Source: Neisseria subflava
Lineage (GTDB): Bacteria > Pseudomonadota > Gammaproteobacteria > Burkholderiales > Neisseriaceae
Assembly (NCBI RefSeq): GCF_003044935.1
Contig: NZ_POXP01000001.1
Span: 682,001-746,000, forward strand
Reading direction: 5' to 3'
Length of the DNA stretch: 64,000 nucleotides
Under the pieces are notes generated by a model. It did no database searches. It saw only the letters and a program-made list of their open reading frames with translations, and was not told where the DNA came from. The translations under genes and the position numbers were made by a program. Shown here one piece after another: positions 11,986 through 20,874 of this stretch. Numbering within the stretch: the stretch's first letter is position 1; each line of letters starts with the position of its first letter.

Positions 11986-12729
11986 ATGATAAAACTAACA
12001 AGATTGGACAAACCTGAAACCCTAACAGAAGATATAATGAAGGAGCTAAGGACTAGATTTATAAACGAACAAAAACCTGTTTGGAAAAGAGAGGATATAT
12101 ATCAAACTCTACTTGAAAGCAGTAATAAAAAATGTGCTTATTGTGGATGTGTAATAAACATTGAGGATTCATACATGGAAGTTGAGCATTTCTATCCTAA
12201 AAGTTTATATCCTAGTGAGGTAATTAGTTGGGAAAATCTTCTACCAATATGTAAGAGGTGTAATAGTTCAAAAGGAAATTTTGATACTAAAAGTAATCCA
12301 TTTATAAATCCATATGATAATGATCCAAAAGATCATCTGTGCTTGGAAGCTTATAGATTATACCCAAAGAATAGTTCTATTCATGGAGAAAATACGATAG
12401 CAAAACTTAAATTAAATGATCATGAAAAACTAGGGGTATCAATTTATAAATTTTGCAATGAGCTTCTTCAAAAATTGGAACAACTATTAATACAATTAAA
12501 AGAAAGCAAGGATATATCTATACGCCATGATGAACTCCTAGTTGCTATTCTTTCCAATTGCCAAGAATCTTCTCCTTTTACCGCTTTTGCTGCATCACAA
12601 CTACATACATCATCCATTTATAAAGAAATAAAAGAAATATTCATAAATAAAAATAAATGGACTGACGAATTATCATCCCTTGACAGTAATTCTAGGAAAT
12701 TCACTCTTGATAGTAGAAGCAAGCCGTAG
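11986..12729 (+). CDS. ptuB: Septu-like HNH endonuclease PtuB
   Basis: A 247-residue HNH nuclease of the PtuB/TIGR02646 type. It has zinc-binding CAYC (50-53) and CKRC (89-92), catalytic-region EVEHFYPKS (65-73; His68), and ENLLPICKRCNSSKGN (83-98), the usual H-N-H layout. A helical C-terminal half follows (140-247). Translation probably couples to ptuA, one base upstream. In characterised Septu systems PtuB supplies the DNA-cutting activity. It shares the A/T-rich composition of ptuA and also lacks DUS, so the pair moved together. The target here is unknown. Confidence 0.8.
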   Translation: MIKLTRLDKPETLTEDIMKELRTRFINEQKPVWKREDIYQTLLESSNKKCAYCGCVINIEDSYMEVEHFYPKSLYPSEVISWENLLPICKRCNSSKGNFDTKSNPFINPYDNDPKDHLCLEAYRLYPKNSSIHGENTIAKLKLNDHEKLGVSIYKFCNELLQKLEQLLIQLKESKDISIRHDELLVAILSNCQESSPFTAFAASQLHTSSIYKEIKEIFINKNKWTDELSSLDSNSRKFTLDSRSKP

Positions 12730-12743
12730 CCTGCATTCCCACC

Positions 12744-12838
12744 AACCGCGTGCGTGGCTACGCCACACACCCTACCTGCGGGCGACGCAAACCTTAAGAT
12801 TGAGGTGTAGGATGTGTGCGGTACGCACGCACGCGGTT
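12744..12838. repeat. Imperfect inverted repeat at the right edge of the defence island
   Basis: Arms of about 32 bases (12744-12775 and 12807-12838) pair with few mismatches around a 31-base loop. The arms contain ACCGCGTGCGTG and CACGCACGCGGT and end next to a T-rich run. It begins 15 bases after the ptuB stop. It resembles small intergenic repeats of neisserial genomes and may mark the junction of the insert. The rest of 12730-13016 has no credible gene. Confidence 0.5.
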
Positions 12839-12926
12839 TTTGTTGCTACCGAATGATTCCAAACCATGCCGTAATCCAGTCAGCAGCAAACGCTGCTTGG
12901 GTCATGTACCAACAAAACTCAATATC

Positions 12927-12960
12927 AAAGGCCGTCTGAAATTCAGACGGCCTTTCTGTT
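12927..12960 (+). terminator. DUS-pair terminator
   Basis: AAAGGCCGTCTGAA and TTCAGACGGCCTTT are separated by a single base, then TTTCTGTTTT. It lies between the ptuAB region and the converging ygfZ gene and can stop transcription from both sides. Confidence 0.75.
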
Positions 12961-13016
12961 TTCATTTCAAGCTGATTAATCCTTAAATTTAAGCTTTTTA
13001 TTCAATCATCTGACAA

Positions 13017-13874
13017 TCAATCTTTCTCAACCGTAAAAAACAGTTCTTCCTGTTTCAAAGCATTACCGTCTGCATCGGTCAATGCTGCTTCTGCTGCGGA
13101 AAACTTGATAACTGCAAGGCTTAGGCTGCCTTGCTCCGTGAGTGCTGTATTGAGGATGACGCCTGCTTCTTCTTCGCCGACTTTGACGGCAATACCGGCG
13201 GCTTCTAAAGAATCGCCGCTTAATACGGCCAGACCGCGTTTGACTTGGCCTCGGTATTGGGCGCGGGCGATGATTTCTTGGCCGGGGTAGCAGCCTTTAC
13301 GGAAATGAACTGCGCCGATGATGTGTTGGTTGAGCATTTGGGCAACAGCCGCTTCTTTGGTTGCGGCGCAAATCCACGGATAGCCGCTGCGGATTTCGTG
13401 CAGGTTCCATGCGTTTTCGGCTCCTGCCTGATATTCGGCTGCGTTTTCGGCTGCTGAAATTTTCAGACGGCCTGTGTGCGGCAAGGTAACTTCTACGGCG
13501 TTTGCTTGAATTTGGGCTGGGAAAGACAATTGCGGTTCGGTAGCAGGATGTGGTTCTGCATTGTCTGCCAACTCGCCGCTTACTGCCAAATCAGGCATCA
13601 GCTCGAAGACGACTTTTGCACGCAAGACAAACATTCTCAAGCGTTTGACGATGGCTTCGGTCAAATCTTGATCCATGACCAACAGTAAATCTTCTCCGCG
13701 ATTGACGACCAGCATATTTGCCAACACACGGCCTTTAGGCGTATTGTATGTGGCGTAACATGCCTGACCGGAAGCTAAATTATTAATATCGTTGGATAAT
13801 TGACCATGAAGAAATGAAGCTCTGTCTTCGCCGCTGACACGGACAACGCTGAAAAAAGGCAGGCGGGTTTGCAT
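13017..13874 (-). CDS. ygfZ: YgfZ-type folate-binding Fe-S/tRNA modification protein
   Basis: A 285-residue member of the YgfZ/GcvT-like family. These proteins use folate to help maintain certain Fe-S enzymes such as MiaB, and so affect tRNA modification. The diagnostic motif KGCYPGQE is at 193-200 with the conserved Cys195. The N-terminal GEDRASFLHGQLSNDI is also typical. It is a little shorter than E. coli YgfZ. The ATG at 13874 is preceded by TAAGGAGT. It is monocistronic, next to the cyclophilin gene in the same direction across a DUS-pair terminator. Confidence 0.9.
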   Translation of the reverse strand: MQTRLPFFSVVRVSGEDRASFLHGQLSNDINNLASGQACYATYNTPKGRVLANMLVVNRGEDLLLVMDQDLTEAIVKRLRMFVLRAKVVFELMPDLAVSGELADNAEPHPATEPQLSFPAQIQANAVEVTLPHTGRLKISAAENAAEYQAGAENAWNLHEIRSGYPWICAATKEAAVAQMLNQHIIGAVHFRKGCYPGQEIIARAQYRGQVKRGLAVLSGDSLEAAGIAVKVGEEEAGVILNTALTEQGSLSLAVIKFSAAEAALTDADGNALKQEELFFTVEKD

Positions 13875-13943
13875 AATCGACTCCTTAAATTGTAGATGCT
13901 GAATTATCGCCCAAATTGCCGCTTATTATCAAATAAATAAATT

Positions 13944-13972
13944 CAGGCCGTCTGAATGTTTCAGACGGCCTG
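13944..13972 (-). terminator. DUS-pair terminator of the cyclophilin gene
   Basis: CAGGCCGTCTGAA and TTCAGACGGCCTG pair around a three-base loop, downstream of the minus-strand cyclophilin gene and upstream of ygfZ. Confidence 0.7.
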
Positions 13973-13996
13973 TTGTTTGGATTCAAGCAATCAAAA

Positions 13997-14560
13997 TTAT
14001 TTGATGCTGACTTTACGGATAATCACGGCTTCGGTTGGAACGTCTTGATGATAGCCGCGTGTCGCTGTTTTCACTTTGCTGATTTTACGGACCACGTCCA
14101 TGCCGGAAGTGACTTTACCGAAAACGGCATAGCCGTAGCCTTGAGGGGTTTTGCTTTTGAAATTCAAAAAGTCGTTGTCGGCCGTATTGATAAAGAACTG
14201 GCTGGTTGCTGAATTCGGATCGCCGGTGCGCGCCATGGCAATGGTGCCGACGTTATTTTTCAAGCCGTTGTATGCTTCATTGGTGATGGCTTTATCGGTG
14301 GATTTTTGTACCATATTCTCGGTAAATCCGCCGCCTTGAATCATAAAATTGTCGATAACGCGGTGGAAAATCGTGTTGTCGTAAAAACCTTTTTTGGCGT
14401 AATTGACAAAGTTTGCCACGGTTTTCGGCGCTTTGACTTCATCCAGCTCCAGTTGGATGTTGCCCATATTGGTTTCAATCACGGCATGGGTAACCGCTTG
14501 CGCCTGCACGGAAAGTGAGAGTACGAGGGCGCACAGGGTCAGTTTGATGGATTTTTTCAT
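13997..14560 (-). CDS. Periplasmic cyclophilin-type peptidyl-prolyl isomerase
   Basis: A 187-residue cyclophilin that speeds proline cis-trans isomerisation during periplasmic protein folding. The signal peptide [20 protein letters not shown] ends near residue 22. The catalytic core includes [35 protein letters not shown] and [17 protein letters not shown]. Length matches PpiA-like enzymes. The ATG at 14560 is preceded by GAGAAGAC. It stands alone between two DUS hairpins. Confidence 0.93.
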   Translation of the reverse strand: MKKSIKLTLCALVLSLSVQAQAVTHAVIETNMGNIQLELDEVKAPKTVANFVNYAKKGFYDNTIFHRVIDNFMIQGGGFTENMVQKSTDKAITNEAYNGLKNNVGTIAMARTGDPNSATSQFFINTADNDFLNFKSKTPQGYGYAVFGKVTSGMDVVRKISKVKTATRGYHQDVPTEAVIIRKVSIK

Positions 14561-14670
14561 ATGTCTTCTCGAATGATGTATTGTGAAAATGGAATATTAA
14601 CCTTGTTTCGCGTGAAATCCATAAAAAACATGTAAGATTTTTCAAGCAAAAAACATCAGGCAATCAAAAT

Positions 14671-14735
14671 CAGGCCGTCTGAAAAGGGATAAAAACCAAA
14701 TTCATGCTTTTTATCATTCCCTTTCAGACGGCCTG
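14671..14735 (-). terminator. Long DUS-capped hairpin after the TonB receptor gene
   Basis: A 65-base hairpin: DUS copies at both ends are extended by AAAGGGATAAAAA and TTTTTATC-ATT-CCCTTT inner arms. It lies just past the stop of the minus-strand receptor gene. Confidence 0.65.
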
Positions 14736-14760
14736 CTATTACGGTCAAACCGAAATCAGA

Positions 14761-17043
14761 TTAGAAATCCAATTCCGCTTTCAGCCAATAAGTACGCGGC
14801 ATGCCGACAACAGCGAAGCTGCGGTCGTATTGGCCGCGCTGTACCTGCCAGTAGTTTTTGTTGAACAGGTTTTCTACCGAGCTGCTGACGGTCAGGGTGT
14901 TTTTACCGAGCTTGGTTTTGTAGCGCGCGCCTACGTCAACCAAGGTATAGGATGGGAAGGCGTATTGTTTTTGCGTGTCTTGGTAAGACTTACCAAAATA
15001 TGAAACATTACCGTTCAAGGTCAAGCCTTTGGCAAACGGGGTATCCCACTCAACACCTGCTTTGGCAATTACGCGCGGATTGGCAACTTGAACACCGTTA
15101 ACCAGCATATCGCGTGAATTTGGATAGTCTTTCACGGTCGATTGCAGATACATCAGGCCCAAAGTCGGACGCAAAGTATTGTTGAGCAAGTTTGCGTAGG
15201 TGTTGAACTCGATACCGCGGCTGCGTTCCATGCCTTGCTTGTCACCTGCCGCGCCGCCCAAGGCTTTATACGCGGCAAAGTCTGTTTTACCGGTGGCAGA
15301 ACCGCGCCAGTAGCCCGGACGTTTGATTTGGAACGCGTTTAACGTGGTCACAAAATTGCCCCAGTTTTTACGCACGCCCACTTCAAACTGACGGCTGACA
15401 CGCGGTTTGGACATGGTGGTATGGCCGTCATCATCGGTTTTGATATCGGCTGGCTCTAAGTCTTCCATGTAGTTGCCGTAAACAACCAAATCAGGTTGCG
15501 GCACCCACGCGGCCATAAACATAGGGCTGAAACGTTTGGCATCGCCGCTTTGGCCTGCTTTTTTATCTGTATATTCAACCACTTGGAAACGACCACCCAA
15601 AGTTAGACGGTATTTGTTGTCGGCAAAGCCCAGTGTATCAGACAAGGCCAAGCTGTTGACTTTGATATTGGCATCAAGATTGGCAGAGCTTTCCCAATCA
15701 GTTGCATAGTCCGGTTGGAAAGAATCAAGTTGCGCAGCAATATCGCCGCTTGCAGAAATTTTCGCGCTGCTGCTGCCTGCTGACAAACCGCGCGTAGTAG
15801 CGCGTTGACGGATAACGCGGTCAAAAGCCGTACTCCAGTTGTGCGTTACAGGGCCGGTTTCAAATTCGCCTCGCGCAGACAGGTTCATGCTTAAAGTGCG
15901 GAAGTATTGGTCGGTCAGGCGGGCAGTACCGGTATTGTAGTCATAGTTGCGGGCCGTTACTTTGCCGCTGGCGTTTGTGTTTTGCGCATCGGTACAAGTG
16001 CTGGTGGCATTCAAACATACTGTCGGGGAAATCAGCGTACCGTAATAACGTGCTTTGTTGTAGCCGATACCGCCTGTAATCTGTGCATTGTCAAACGCAT
16101 CCCATTCGAAAGTCAGCATATTGGTTTGACCGACGGTATTTTGCCAGTTCCAGCTTGGCAACAGATTTGTTTTGCCATCCGGTGCATCGAACAAACGACC
16201 ATCAGCGTTTTGGATGTCCTGCATACGCGCGCGGCCGCCGTTGGTTTTACGTTTTGCATAGATAGAATCGAACGCCACGCGCAGTTTTTCGCCGCGATAA
16301 TCAGCATTCAATGCAAATTCTTTGTTGTCCTCGCTGTAACCATGGCGCGGAGTATCGCCGTGGCGCAGTTTGCCGTTGGCGCGCACGCCGAATTCTTTGT
16401 TTTCGCCGAAGCGTTGGCCCAAGTCGAACGTACCTTGGGCGCGGTTGTTGCTGAACCAACCCAAACCGATTTTGCGGTTGCCTTCGTCGGCGGCTTTTTT
16501 GGTTTCGATATTGACGGAACCGGATACCGCGCCTTCAGGGTCCATGCCGTTTACGGCAGTGGATGCGCCTTTAATCAGTTGTGCGGAGCCGACTTGCACG
16601 CTGGCCGTACCTTGCGTGCCATACATACCGGCCAAACCGTTGACGCTGAATTGGCGCGCATCAAGTTGGTAACCGCGGAAATACAGGCCGGTCAAGGTGT
16701 TGCTTTCGCCGCCAAACTGCCAAGTCGAAGCGTCTTTTTTCGCTACGGCATCTACCAAAGTACGCGCTTCGGTGTTGTTGAGGGCTTTTTCGTCGTAATT
16801 GACCACAGTAATCGGAGCGGTAAAGGCGTTGGCTTTACCCAACACACCCAAATTCACACGGTCGCGCATATCACCGTCACTGGCAATAGAATACGAGCGT
16901 GCGGCTTTGACGCGTTTGGCGTCGGCGCGGACATTGACTTCCTGCAACTGCTGTTGCACAGGGGTTTCGGGTGTCGCTTCATCGGCAGCATAAGAAAATG
17001 CGCTCGCAATCAGCAGCGGCATCAGGGCTAATTTGCTGTTCAT
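14761..17043 (-). CDS. TonB-dependent siderophore-type outer-membrane receptor
   Basis: A 760-residue TonB-dependent receptor starting at ATG 17043 behind AGAAGGAA; the longer frame to 17145 lacks a signal. The signal peptide MNSKLALMPLLIASAFSYA is followed by a short TonB-box region QEVNVRA. The plug domain includes TGLYFRGYQLDARQFSVNG, and the 22-strand barrel ends in the aromatic KAELDF. Overall it resembles FhuE/FpvA-type ferric siderophore receptors. An A/T-rich stretch at 17060-17130 could hold a Fur site but none is clean. A YddA/FusD-like ABC protein is transcribed divergently from 17275, suggesting a shared substrate. The ligand cannot be told from sequence. Confidence 0.88.
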   Translation of the reverse strand: MNSKLALMPLLIASAFSYAADEATPETPVQQQLQEVNVRADAKRVKAARSYSIASDGDMRDRVNLGVLGKANAFTAPITVVNYDEKALNNTEARTLVDAVAKKDASTWQFGGESNTLTGLYFRGYQLDARQFSVNGLAGMYGTQGTASVQVGSAQLIKGASTAVNGMDPEGAVSGSVNIETKKAADEGNRKIGLGWFSNNRAQGTFDLGQRFGENKEFGVRANGKLRHGDTPRHGYSEDNKEFALNADYRGEKLRVAFDSIYAKRKTNGGRARMQDIQNADGRLFDAPDGKTNLLPSWNWQNTVGQTNMLTFEWDAFDNAQITGGIGYNKARYYGTLISPTVCLNATSTCTDAQNTNASGKVTARNYDYNTGTARLTDQYFRTLSMNLSARGEFETGPVTHNWSTAFDRVIRQRATTRGLSAGSSSAKISASGDIAAQLDSFQPDYATDWESSANLDANIKVNSLALSDTLGFADNKYRLTLGGRFQVVEYTDKKAGQSGDAKRFSPMFMAAWVPQPDLVVYGNYMEDLEPADIKTDDDGHTTMSKPRVSRQFEVGVRKNWGNFVTTLNAFQIKRPGYWRGSATGKTDFAAYKALGGAAGDKQGMERSRGIEFNTYANLLNNTLRPTLGLMYLQSTVKDYPNSRDMLVNGVQVANPRVIAKAGVEWDTPFAKGLTLNGNVSYFGKSYQDTQKQYAFPSYTLVDVGARYKTKLGKNTLTVSSSVENLFNKNYWQVQRGQYDRSFAVVGMPRTYWLKAELDF

Positions 17044-17274
17044 AAATTCCTTCTGAATTGAAATATTAATAATTCTTATATCGGGTAAAAAATTACAAAG
17101 TAATTTAGTTTTGTGATTATATTTGATAAGATTTCCGCTTTCCATAAAAACAAATAAGAACCGTTTGTAAACACAAAAAATACAACAGTTCAGAAAACTA
17201 TTATTACAGTTACCATAGTCAAATAAATTTGCCGTCCTTTCAGACGGCCTTTACTTCCTTTCAGAGAACACCCC

Positions 17275-19041
17275 ATGCAAAAATGGCAAATCGAGCTTTA
17301 TTCCACGCCGTCTTGGCTATTGCAGACCTTATTGATGGTCGCTGCAGCCTCGGCGGTAATTCTGTTTTTTGCACGCAACACACGCTTCGGGCGCGAGTTT
17401 AGCTATATCCTGCGCCTTTGCTTGACACCGAAAAGTGCAGTTAAAGTATTGCTGCTGATTACGGCGATGATTACGCTGCTGTTAACCGAAGTGCGGCTGA
17501 ATGTGTTGAGTACCTTTATGTCCAAAGGGCTTTACGACTCGATGCAGGATTTGAATGCCTCCGCGTTTTGGATGTTTGCAGCGATGAATGCAGGCGTGGT
17601 GTTGATACGGGCGTTTAACAACGTCGTCAACGACTTTCTCGATCAAGGCTTAGCGATTAAATGGTCGGAGCGGCTCAATGAAGTTTTGACTTCACGCTGG
17701 CTTGCCGACAAAAACTACTACCGCCTGCAAATGCGCCGCCACGCGCCGGACAACATCGACCAGCGTATCCAACAGGACGCACAGGATTTCATCGCCTCGA
17801 CCATAGAATTTGTGCGCGGCATGGTCAACTCGGTCGTTACCTCGCTGGAATTTGCCGTTGTTTTGTGGGGCTTGGCAGGCATCCTGACCGTGTTTGGCTT
17901 TGACATTCCGCACGGCATCGTTTGGTTTGTCTATATGTTTGTGATTTTGGCGACCTTTATCGCCATGTGGATAGGCAACCCGTTGATTCGTTACAACTAT
18001 GAAAACGAAAAGCTCAACGGCGACTATCGTTATTCCCTCATCCGCGTGCGCGACCACGCCGAAAGCGTGGCGTTTTACAGCGGCGAAAAACACGAACACG
18101 ACCAGCTTTCCAACCGCTTTAAAGCCATTATCCGCAACCGTTGGCGCATTGCGCGACAAAGCGTCTGCCTGAGCGGCTTTAACGATATGTTCACCAACGG
18201 CATCAAACTCTTCCCCATCATTTTGCAAGCTCCGCGCCTGTTTGCCGGACAAATCAAAATCGGCGATATCCAGCAGACTGTCCAAGCCTTCGCACGACTG
18301 CAAAACGCGCTGTCTTTCTTCCGGATGTTCTACAACAAATTCACCGCCTACCGCGCCCGACTGGAGCGTCTGTACGGCTTTTTGCTGAGTACGGAAGAAA
18401 AACACACCGCACGACAACCCGACCTTACCGAAGTTTCAGACGGCCTGATCTTGGAAAACGTTGCCCTATACCGCCACAACGGCGAAGTTTTATTAGACGG
18501 TATCAACATCAACCTCAAAAGCGGCAATTCCCTGCTGATACGCGGTCCTAGCGGTTGCGGAAAAACTTCGTTGCTGCGCACGCTGGCAGGGCTTTGGCCT
18601 TTCGGCAGCAGCGGTAAAGTCAGCCATCCGCCGCATCAAGACATCCTCTTCCTGCCGCAACGCCCGTACACAGCGCAAGGCAGCCTGCGCGATGCGATTT
18701 GTTATCCCGACATCGACAAACAACATCCCGAACTGATCGAAGCCATGAATACCTGCCGATTAGGTTATCTGGTCGATAAATTAGATAAAACCGATGACTG
18801 GCAGCATAAACTCTCCCCGGGCGAACTGCAACGCGTCGCCTTCGTCCGCGCCCTGCTCTCGCAGCCCAAAGTCATCCTGCTCGACGAAGCCACCGCAGCC
18901 TTGGACGAACCGACCGAAGCCATGCTCTACCGCGCCTTAAAACAAAAACTGCCCGACAGCATCATCATCAGCATCGGCCACCGCAGCACGCTCAATGAAT
19001 TCCATGATTTTTGCCTCGATGTCGGTCATGTACAATGCTGA
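17275..19041 (+). CDS. YddA/SbmA-like ABC transporter (membrane plus ATPase)
   Basis: A 588-residue half-transporter of the ABC_membrane_2 (SbmA/BacA, ABCD) kind, with N-terminal membrane helices (about 13-320) followed by a nucleotide-binding domain. The family motif DNIDQRIQQDAQDF is at about 159-172. Walker A is GPSGCGKTSLL, the signature is LSPGELQRV (Pro in place of the second Ser/Gly), Walker B is KVILLDEATAALDE, and the switch is IGHRS. Relatives import peptides or cobalamin. E. coli YddA sits beside TonB receptor YddB, and FusD beside ferredoxin receptor FusA. Here too a TonB receptor lies back to back, so uptake of that receptor's cargo is a reasonable inference. Confidence 0.87.
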   Translation: MQKWQIELYSTPSWLLQTLLMVAAASAVILFFARNTRFGREFSYILRLCLTPKSAVKVLLLITAMITLLLTEVRLNVLSTFMSKGLYDSMQDLNASAFWMFAAMNAGVVLIRAFNNVVNDFLDQGLAIKWSERLNEVLTSRWLADKNYYRLQMRRHAPDNIDQRIQQDAQDFIASTIEFVRGMVNSVVTSLEFAVVLWGLAGILTVFGFDIPHGIVWFVYMFVILATFIAMWIGNPLIRYNYENEKLNGDYRYSLIRVRDHAESVAFYSGEKHEHDQLSNRFKAIIRNRWRIARQSVCLSGFNDMFTNGIKLFPIILQAPRLFAGQIKIGDIQQTVQAFARLQNALSFFRMFYNKFTAYRARLERLYGFLLSTEEKHTARQPDLTEVSDGLILENVALYRHNGEVLLDGININLKSGNSLLIRGPSGCGKTSLLRTLAGLWPFGSSGKVSHPPHQDILFLPQRPYTAQGSLRDAICYPDIDKQHPELIEAMNTCRLGYLVDKLDKTDDWQHKLSPGELQRVAFVRALLSQPKVILLDEATAALDEPTEAMLYRALKQKLPDSIIISIGHRSTLNEFHDFCLDVGHVQC

Positions 19042-19056
19042 ATTAATGGCATACCA

Positions 19057-19121
19057 AAGGCCGTCTGAAACAGTGAAAAACGAAATCAAACGATTTTGTC
19101 CTCACCGTTTCAGACGGCCTT
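19057..19121. repeat. DUS-capped hairpin element, copy B
   Basis: A 65-bp element with AG-DUS ends and the shared core ACGAAATC-N4-GATTTTG, flanked by CAGTGA and TCACCG inner arms. It serves as the terminator of the ABC gene. It is related to copies at 6308, 54686 and 57124. Confidence 0.7.
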
Positions 19122-19145
19122 TTCAAACGCTATGGCATGTTTATT

Positions 19146-19154
19146 TGCTATACT
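19146..19154 (+). promoter_or_regulatory. Extended -10 promoter for the GT2/acyltransferase/thioesterase genes
   Basis: TGC-TATACT at 19146-19154 is a near-consensus extended -10, 33 bases before the glycosyltransferase start. It follows the terminator hairpin directly, so the three-gene unit probably has its own promoter. Confidence 0.6.
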
Positions 19155-19187
19155 CTGCATTGTGTTAACGTCGTCTAAAAAATATTT

Positions 19188-19913
19188 ATGAAAACCCTGG
19201 CCCTCATTCCACATTACAACCATCCGACCACCATCAGCCACGTTGCCCAAACCATGCGCGGCTTCGGTTTAAACGTTTTAATTGTGGACGACGGTTCACG
19301 CGAAGAATGCAAACCTGTATTGCAGGCTTTGGTTTCAGACAGCATTGATGTCCTTTACCGTCCAATCAACGGCGGCAAAGGCGCAGCGGTCAAAACCGGC
19401 TTGGAATACGCTCAAGAACATGGCTATACCCACGTCTTGCAGGTTGATGCAGACGGTCAGCATTGCTTGAGCGACACTCCCAAACTCCTCGCCGCAGCAG
19501 AACAAAATCCCGAAGCCGTTGTTTGCGGCTGGCCGCAATACGGCAATGATGCTCCCAAAGCACGGCTTTACGGACGCAAAATTACCGACTTTTGGAATAT
19601 GTTGCACACTTGGTCATGCGACATCAAAGACGGCATGTGCGGCTTCCGCCTCTATCCGCTTGCACCCGCGCTATCCGTTGTCCGCGAAGAAACTGTAGGC
19701 GACCGCATGGACTTCGACACGGAAATCCTTATCCGCCTCTACTGGCGTGACGTCAAACCGGTTTGGATTAAAACGCCCGTCCAATACGCCGCCGACGGCG
19801 TGTCCCATTTCGATGCCTTTGCCGACAATGTCCGCATCAGCAAAATGCACACACGGCTGTTTTTCGGTATGTTGAAACACCGATTGGGTAAAGTTTTCGG
19901 AAAGGCCGTCTGA
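19188..19913 (+). CDS. Family 2 glycosyltransferase
   Basis: A 241-residue GT-A fold glycosyltransferase with no membrane helix. The nucleotide-binding motif is LIVDDGSR (31-38), the metal-binding DxD is VDADGQH (86-92), and DGMCGFRLYP is the acceptor region seen in dolichyl-phosphate-mannose-synthase-like GT2 enzymes. Four bases separate it from the acyltransferase, and a thioesterase follows. The same GT2, LpxL-like acyltransferase and 4HBT thioesterase set occurs in aryl polyene clusters. The sugar and acceptor are unknown. The final codons KAV-stop are supplied by a DUS. Confidence 0.85.
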   Translation: MKTLALIPHYNHPTTISHVAQTMRGFGLNVLIVDDGSREECKPVLQALVSDSIDVLYRPINGGKGAAVKTGLEYAQEHGYTHVLQVDADGQHCLSDTPKLLAAAEQNPEAVVCGWPQYGNDAPKARLYGRKITDFWNMLHTWSCDIKDGMCGFRLYPLAPALSVVREETVGDRMDFDTEILIRLYWRDVKPVWIKTPVQYAADGVSHFDAFADNVRISKMHTRLFFGMLKHRLGKVFGKAV

Positions 19914-19917
19914 AACC

Positions 19918-20847
19918 ATGACCGATAATAAACAAACCCATTGGGCGGCGCAGCCAGAACGCGGCAGCCGCCTGTTTCTCGCTCTGACCACATTGATGGT
20001 GCGCTATCTGCCGGCTTTTTTCATGAGGCCGTGTATTTGGTTTGTGGTGCTGTATTTTTATGCAACCGCACCCAAACCGCGCCGCCATATCCTGCGGTAT
20101 CAAACCCGTCTTCAGACGGCCTTTCCCCATATCGTCCTGCCGAAACACAGCATATTCAAACAATTCGTCGCATTTGGCGAAGCAGTTTGCGACCGTTTTG
20201 CCGTGTGGCAACGCAAAATCCGTTATGAAGATTTGGTGATTGAAGATCCGGACGACATCTATTCGCAAGTCAAGCGCAACGAACGCGGCCAGATTTTTGC
20301 CTGTTCGCACTTGGGCAATACCGAAGTTTGCCGTGCGCTGGTGTCGCACCATAAAGATTTCAGACTCAATGTATTGGTGCACAGCAAACACGCACAGGCA
20401 TTTAACGAGGCATTGCAAAAAGCCGGCGCAGATCATATCCGTCTGATTCAAGTAACAGATTTGGACACCACCCTGATGATGGAATTGAACAGCCGTATCG
20501 AAAACGGCGAATGGATTGCCATCGCGGCCGACCGCGTGCCTGTACGCGGCGAGAAAACCGCCGACATTAATTTCTTAGGCCATACCGCCCCTATGCCGCA
20601 AGGCGCATGGCTGTTGGCTTCACTTTTAAAAACACAGGTAAATACACTGTTTTGCGTCAAACAAAACGGCCGCTATCATTTGAAACTGCGTCGCTTTACC
20701 GATACTTCCAGCTGGAAACGCGGCAACCGCGAGGCTGCCGTCAAAGACGCAATGCAGGGTTTTGCCGACATTTTGGCGCAAGAATGTGCGCAAAATCCGC
20801 TACAATGGTTCAATTTTTATGATTTTTGGGGCGAAGACGCCGTCTGA
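19918..20847 (+). CDS. LpxL/HtrB-like lipid acyltransferase
   Basis: A 309-residue membrane-associated acyltransferase of the lipid A biosynthesis (LpxL) superfamily. An N-terminal hydrophobic region (about 25-50) is followed by the H-x4-E catalytic motif HLGNTE (His131, Glu136) and ADRVPVRG, the second conserved block. It is not the usual lpxL gene context. Translation follows the glycosyltransferase after four bases, and the thioesterase starts 27 bases later, so the three probably act on one lipid-linked product. An internal DUS lies near 20113. The C-terminus EDAV-stop is encoded by a DUS core. Confidence 0.85.
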   Translation: MTDNKQTHWAAQPERGSRLFLALTTLMVRYLPAFFMRPCIWFVVLYFYATAPKPRRHILRYQTRLQTAFPHIVLPKHSIFKQFVAFGEAVCDRFAVWQRKIRYEDLVIEDPDDIYSQVKRNERGQIFACSHLGNTEVCRALVSHHKDFRLNVLVHSKHAQAFNEALQKAGADHIRLIQVTDLDTTLMMELNSRIENGEWIAIAADRVPVRGEKTADINFLGHTAPMPQGAWLLASLLKTQVNTLFCVKQNGRYHLKLRRFTDTSSWKRGNREAAVKDAMQGFADILAQECAQNPLQWFNFYDFWGEDAV

Positions 20848-20874
20848 AACCAATCACACTTACACTTTTAAACC

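Noticed and set aside
12730-13016. CRISPR-like or retron-type non-coding RNA beside the Septu genes
   Set aside because: No repeat-spacer pattern and no reverse transcriptase gene; the region holds one inverted repeat and one DUS-pair terminator only.
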